Source: CAYVQU01 sp964453155
Lineage (GTDB): Bacteria; Chloroflexota; Anaerolineae; Anaerolineales; UBA11858
DNA: 15,509 nucleotides
Assembly (NCBI GenBank): GCA_964453155.1
Contig: CAYVQU010000124.1
Coordinates: 1 to 15,509, forward strand
Direction of reading: 5' to 3'
Of this stretch, positions 12,560 to 15,509 are shown piece by piece. Made by a program: the position numbers and the translations under genes. The notes beneath the pieces are model-generated. The model was not told the DNA's origin. It saw nothing but the letters and a program-made list of their open reading frames with translations, and did no database searches. How positions within the stretch are numbered: the stretch's first letter is position 1; every line of letters begins with the position of its first letter.

Positions 12560-14710
12560 TTATCGCAAAACCAGGGGGAGATAGATGCGCCGACACCCCA
12601 CACAGATATTGTCGATCGAATACCCATCACTCGTAATGGGGTAGTTATCGTAAAACTGGAACTTGATCAAAAAGCGATCAGTGAAGCTCATTCCAGCTGT
12701 GCTGGCGGCGGTATCGAGCGAGATGATGGTTTCCGAGAAGTCGTTGATACCGTTGGCAAATTGAAAAGCCTGGTACCAGGTTTCGCCCAGATCGTCACTG
12801 ATAAATACGCCATCGTAGGTGGGATGGGGATCGTCGTTAAAATCGCGGTACCAAAAACTGAGATCGACATCGGTTTGACCATTTAGATCAACCACCAGGG
12901 TGGCGGAGGCAATAGAATACTCGTTGTGGGGCGTATGATCATCTAAGATCAAGCTATAACTCCCCGTGTAAGGCCAGGTGGTCGAAATGACCACGCGCCC
13001 TTCAGTGATGGTTTCGGTTAGCCACGAATCACCAAAAATGCCGGTTTCGAAAGTTTCCGTAAATGTCAGGCTGGCGGCAGGATAGCCGGTGGCGTCTTGG
13101 GTTTTGTCTGATCCCGAAAAAGTTACAGTCGTTTCAGCTGGAGAAAAGACATATCCGGCCTGGTCAAATGTGACGGTATAGGTGGTCGTGTTGGCAAACC
13201 CGGTTTGGGAATAAGTGCCGGTAGCATCGGTGGTCGTGCTGATGGGGGCGCCTGTACCGCTGAAATTAATGATGACATTTTCAATCCCAGCCCCCGAATT
13301 GGTTTGCACATTTCCTGTCAGGGAATAGGTTTGCGACGCGCACACTGAACTATCCCGGAAATTTGCGACGGTGTCGGCAGTTTGATTCAGGCGGTAGGCG
13401 TTATCGGCCGCGCAAACCCCGCTGGGCGTTCCCGTGCTACAGGTAGTTGGGGCGGTGTAGATGATCCCCATATCGTCGCCACCGTATTCTACATCGGGTG
13501 TTGACCAATAATTCAACCGCGAACAACTTGGACTACCTTTCGTCGCGCGGGAGTTATAATCTGGGCAGGGCGAAATTTCATTGCTGCAATCGCACTCATC
13601 GTTGTACGCCATAATCGTGCGCCAGGAATCGGTTACGTTTGCAAATGCATGGGCATATGTGTTGGTCGCGTCAACGTACCAATCATGGCGGGTACCCATG
13701 TTGTGGCCTAGCTCATGACCAAAACTGTAATAGCCAGTGGTGCAATGTGTGCTTACTAGTGCAAAAGCGTATGCTTCAAAACTAGAATCCTCAGTATCCA
13801 TTACGTAGGCTAATCCACAGGAAGCCTGGTCATTAACCAACAGAACGACTTCATCAGCACAATAGTTGTCTCTTAAAGTGTGAACTTCATCCATAAACGA
13901 ATCAGATGAATTTTGAAGTCGATTAAGGGTTGTTACCCAATTAAAACTACTCTCATCATAAGAAACTTCTGCAGTGTGAATCAAGTTTACCCGTTGGGTG
14001 ATATTGCTATTTTCATAGCCCTCATTTGTTTCTGCAATTGCTAGGTCGATCATATTTTCAATAGCAGTAAAATAGCCTGCCGGCTTACCCCAATGGGCAT
14101 CGCCAATATTAACACGCGCGTCATCTGTGTAGACAACTAAAACATCAATCGATGAACCATCATCCACAGATGGAGTGACATCAGTAGTCACTATAGCTTC
14201 GGTTTCAGGTGACTTTACGGGGTTTAGTTCAGGAGGAAAAGCAGTTTCATCTAACTCGGATATAACGTGAATATCGTTTCCTACTAGGTTGATACGGTAA
14301 TGGGCAGAGATAGCTTTTACAGTGCCAACTAATACACCTTCTTTTTCGACCAGGAGAAATGTTCCCAAGTCTACCCCGTCCAGCCGCCCCATAATTGTTG
14401 TGCTTCCGGAAGAATTAGCTATCCTTTTTTCCACAACCCCCGTAAAACTGACATCTTCAAATAAATTGAGGGTAATCTGTTCTTTCCCCGGAGAAGGATC
14501 AGCCGTGGTCAAGATTAAGAATTGTGGTTGGACATAACGAGTCCGGATTATCGTTGGATCGGTGGTCTGCGTTTCGGGCTCATAGACAACCGGCACAAAT
14601 AACCCCTCCGCCTGCGCCAGGGTTGGTTGAGAGGCCGGCGCCAAAAAGCTGATGGGAAATAGTAATAGGCCGGCAACCAAAAAGGGAATGAGTAACTTTA
14701 TGACTTTCAC
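12560..14710 (-). CDS. secreted metzincin-type zinc metalloprotease
   Basis: The 716-residue product has a signal peptide (1-34, likely cut after LAQA) and a propeptide-like region to about 185. The zinc-protease domain follows, with HELGHNMGTRHD (332-343; zinc ligands H332, H336, H342, catalytic E333) and a Met-turn around IMAY (M367). This is the HExxHxxGxxHD pattern of reprolysin/M12-type metzincins. Many cysteines (for example C284, C298, C323, C373, C375, C382) suggest disulfides. Residues 460-542 look like a carboxypeptidase-regulatory-like beta sandwich, and 548-706 like a jelly-roll/MAM-type domain. It ends in RRIYLPLVLR. The start is GTG at 14708-14710 with AAGGA nine bases upstream; no ATG is available before the signal peptide. 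Extracellular protein degradation is the likely role; the target is unknown. About 600 bp of the gene is markedly AT-rich. Confidence 0.88.
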   Translation of the reverse strand: MKVIKLLIPFLVAGLLLFPISFLAPASQPTLAQAEGLFVPVVYEPETQTTDPTIIRTRYVQPQFLILTTADPSPGKEQITLNLFEDVSFTGVVEKRIANSSGSTTIMGRLDGVDLGTFLLVEKEGVLVGTVKAISAHYRINLVGNDIHVISELDETAFPPELNPVKSPETEAIVTTDVTPSVDDGSSIDVLVVYTDDARVNIGDAHWGKPAGYFTAIENMIDLAIAETNEGYENSNITQRVNLIHTAEVSYDESSFNWVTTLNRLQNSSDSFMDEVHTLRDNYCADEVVLLVNDQASCGLAYVMDTEDSSFEAYAFALVSTHCTTGYYSFGHELGHNMGTRHDWYVDATNTYAHAFANVTDSWRTIMAYNDECDCSNEISPCPDYNSRATKGSPSCSRLNYWSTPDVEYGGDDMGIIYTAPTTCSTGTPSGVCAADNAYRLNQTADTVANFRDSSVCASQTYSLTGNVQTNSGAGIENVIINFSGTGAPISTTTDATGTYSQTGFANTTTYTVTFDQAGYVFSPAETTVTFSGSDKTQDATGYPAASLTFTETFETGIFGDSWLTETITEGRVVISTTWPYTGSYSLILDDHTPHNEYSIASATLVVDLNGQTDVDLSFWYRDFNDDPHPTYDGVFISDDLGETWYQAFQFANGINDFSETIISLDTAASTAGMSFTDRFLIKFQFYDNYPITSDGYSIDNICVGCRRIYLPLVLR

Positions 14711-14734
14711 GGGTTAGGGTCCTTCACTATTTCC

Positions 14735-14763
14735 AGTATATGAATTTTTGGCCTCACAGTCAA
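14735..14763 (-). promoter_or_regulatory. housekeeping promoter of the metalloprotease gene
   Basis: On the minus strand TTGACT (14758-14763) and TATACT (14735-14740) are 17 bp apart, an excellent primary-sigma match. The transcript would begin near 14728, giving a leader of about 18 nt with AAGGA (14720-14724) in it. The protease gene is therefore transcribed independently of the LOG-family gene upstream. Confidence 0.8.
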
Positions 14764-14819
14764 CCGACATTTTTGAAAACATGAACTTTAATGAAAATGA
14801 CGGTGCGCTTTGTAGCTGG

Positions 14820-15407
14820 TTAGCCTCGCCCCTCGCGATCGACCCATTTTTCAAGCCCATCTGGATATTGAAACTGCAGCAACAAGTCTAATAAAGCCGC
14901 GGGTTGCGCTGCCACGTTGAAAAAATCGCGGTGTTCACTGTAAATGAAACCTTCAGCATCGGCGTGGGCGACCATGGCCAGGATGTGATCATAGTAGCCA
15001 TTGGTGTTCAGGATCCCCACCGGTTTACGATGCAGGCCAATTTGGGCCCAGGTGACGATTTCGAATAATTCTTCAAAAGTGCCAAGACCTCCAGGGAGAG
15101 CAATGAAACCATCAGAGAGTTCGGCCATTCGGGCTTTACGAACATGCATATCCTCGACGACTTCATAGTGCGTGCAACCTGTGTGGGCTAACTGCGGGGT
15201 ATCGAAAATTTTTGGCATCACGCCCCAAACTTCCCCCCCCGCTTCAAGGACCCCATTGGCGACGGCCCCCATCATCCCGGTGCTGCCTGCCCCATAAACT
15301 AGATTCATGCCCCGGTTGGCGATGATTTTACCCATCTCATACGCCGCTTTTAGGTAAGCTTCCGGAATCCGATCAGACGAGCCGCAATATACGCAAATTT
15401 GTTTCAT
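14820..15407 (-). CDS. LOG-family nucleotide phosphoribohydrolase
   Basis: The family (TIGR00730, often misannotated as lysine decarboxylase) hydrolyses nucleoside 5'-monophosphates such as cytokinin ribotides or AMP/IMP-type nucleotides to base and ribose 5-phosphate. The 195-residue length is typical. The signature PGGLGTFEE (105-113) and the upstream RKARM (90-94) are intact, and the nucleotide-binding loop reads YGAGSTGMMGAVA (38-50), where most members have GGG in place of GAG. The opening MKQICVYCGSSDR is standard. The ATG at 15405-15407 has AGGAG five bases before it. The bacterial substrate cannot be told from sequence. A run of eight C residues lies at 15233-15240. Confidence 0.92.
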   Translation of the reverse strand: MKQICVYCGSSDRIPEAYLKAAYEMGKIIANRGMNLVYGAGSTGMMGAVANGVLEAGGEVWGVMPKIFDTPQLAHTGCTHYEVVEDMHVRKARMAELSDGFIALPGGLGTFEELFEIVTWAQIGLHRKPVGILNTNGYYDHILAMVAHADAEGFIYSEHRDFFNVAAQPAALLDLLLQFQYPDGLEKWVDREGRG

Positions 15408-15438
15408 GGGTTCTCCTACTTTCTATCCGAATTGAGCC

Positions 15439-15447
15439 ATTATAGCA
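15439..15447 (-). promoter_or_regulatory. extended -10 promoter of the LOG-family gene
   Basis: The minus strand reads TGC-TATAAT, a perfect -10 hexamer (15439-15444) with the TGn extension (15445-15447). No good -35 is seen 17 bp upstream, which an extended -10 can compensate. The start would be near 15432, about 25 bases before the start codon, with AGGAG in the leader. Confidence 0.6.
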
Positions 15448-15509
15448 CCCTTGGGGCCAGGGTGTACGCACGTTATGTCTAGACAAGGGTAGAAAAAAGT
15501 AGGGTATCC

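Noticed and set aside
14820..15407. Lysine decarboxylase annotation for the LOG-family gene
   Set aside because: The PGGxGTxxE motif marks nucleotide phosphoribohydrolases; the decarboxylase name is a known database error and no PLP site is present.
15476..15485. Palindrome TGTCTAGACA near the right edge
   Set aside because: A single 10-bp palindrome with no second copy or known regulator match; expected by chance in a window this long.

Overview
The window looks like a chromosomal segment of a Chloroflexota bacterium, most likely of the Anaerolineae. This is inferred from three things. The secreted or membrane proteins carry long Pro/Thr linkers and Chloroflexi-style SH3b modules. A secreted protease ends in an IYLPLVLR tail. 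The hrcA-grpE-dnaK-dnaJ-prmA order sits under a CIRCE operator. No 16S gene or other taxonomic marker is present. Coding density is high, no gap without a gene exceeds about 205 bases, and I see no tRNA, rRNA, insertion sequence or CRISPR array.

Layout, left to right. (i) 1-1477, minus strand: guanylate kinase gene gmk, translationally coupled to a rhomboid protease gene, then the possible first codons of another gene at the window edge. (ii) 1538-1960, plus: an FmdB-type zinc-ribbon protein divergent from gmk across a 60-bp gap. (iii) 2002-3672, minus: a membrane protein with an N-terminal TIR domain, one transmembrane helix and outside SH3b and SdrD_B-like modules. This is the most unusual gene here. 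(iv) 3876-6415, plus: rnhA (RNase HI), an MFS transporter of the SLC45/GPH type, and a short RluA-family pseudouridine synthase. (v) 6524-12509, plus: the heat-shock operon, with a consensus housekeeping promoter, a perfect CIRCE site, then hrcA, grpE, dnaK, dnaJ and prmA. (vi) 12560-15407, minus: a secreted metzincin-type zinc protease with its own strong promoter, and a LOG-family nucleotide phosphoribohydrolase.

How the genes work together: HrcA binds CIRCE and represses its own operon, GrpE exchanges nucleotide on DnaK, DnaJ feeds substrates to DnaK, and PrmA methylates ribosomal protein L11. The remaining genes are mainly independent housekeeping or surface functions.

A second theme is the spacers. 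Almost every intergenic region holds an inverted repeat without the U-tract of a classical terminator. Four are built from short periodic units: heptamers at 4336-4370, 10327-10387 and 11528-11603, and decamers at 3728-3797. The heptamer consensus differs each time. Two of these lie inside the heat-shock operon, just before dnaJ and prmA, the two genes with no visible Shine-Dalgarno sequence. The best candidates for something new are the TIR receptor-like protein, the periodic foldback spacers, and a weak hairpin that covers the dnaK Shine-Dalgarno sequence.
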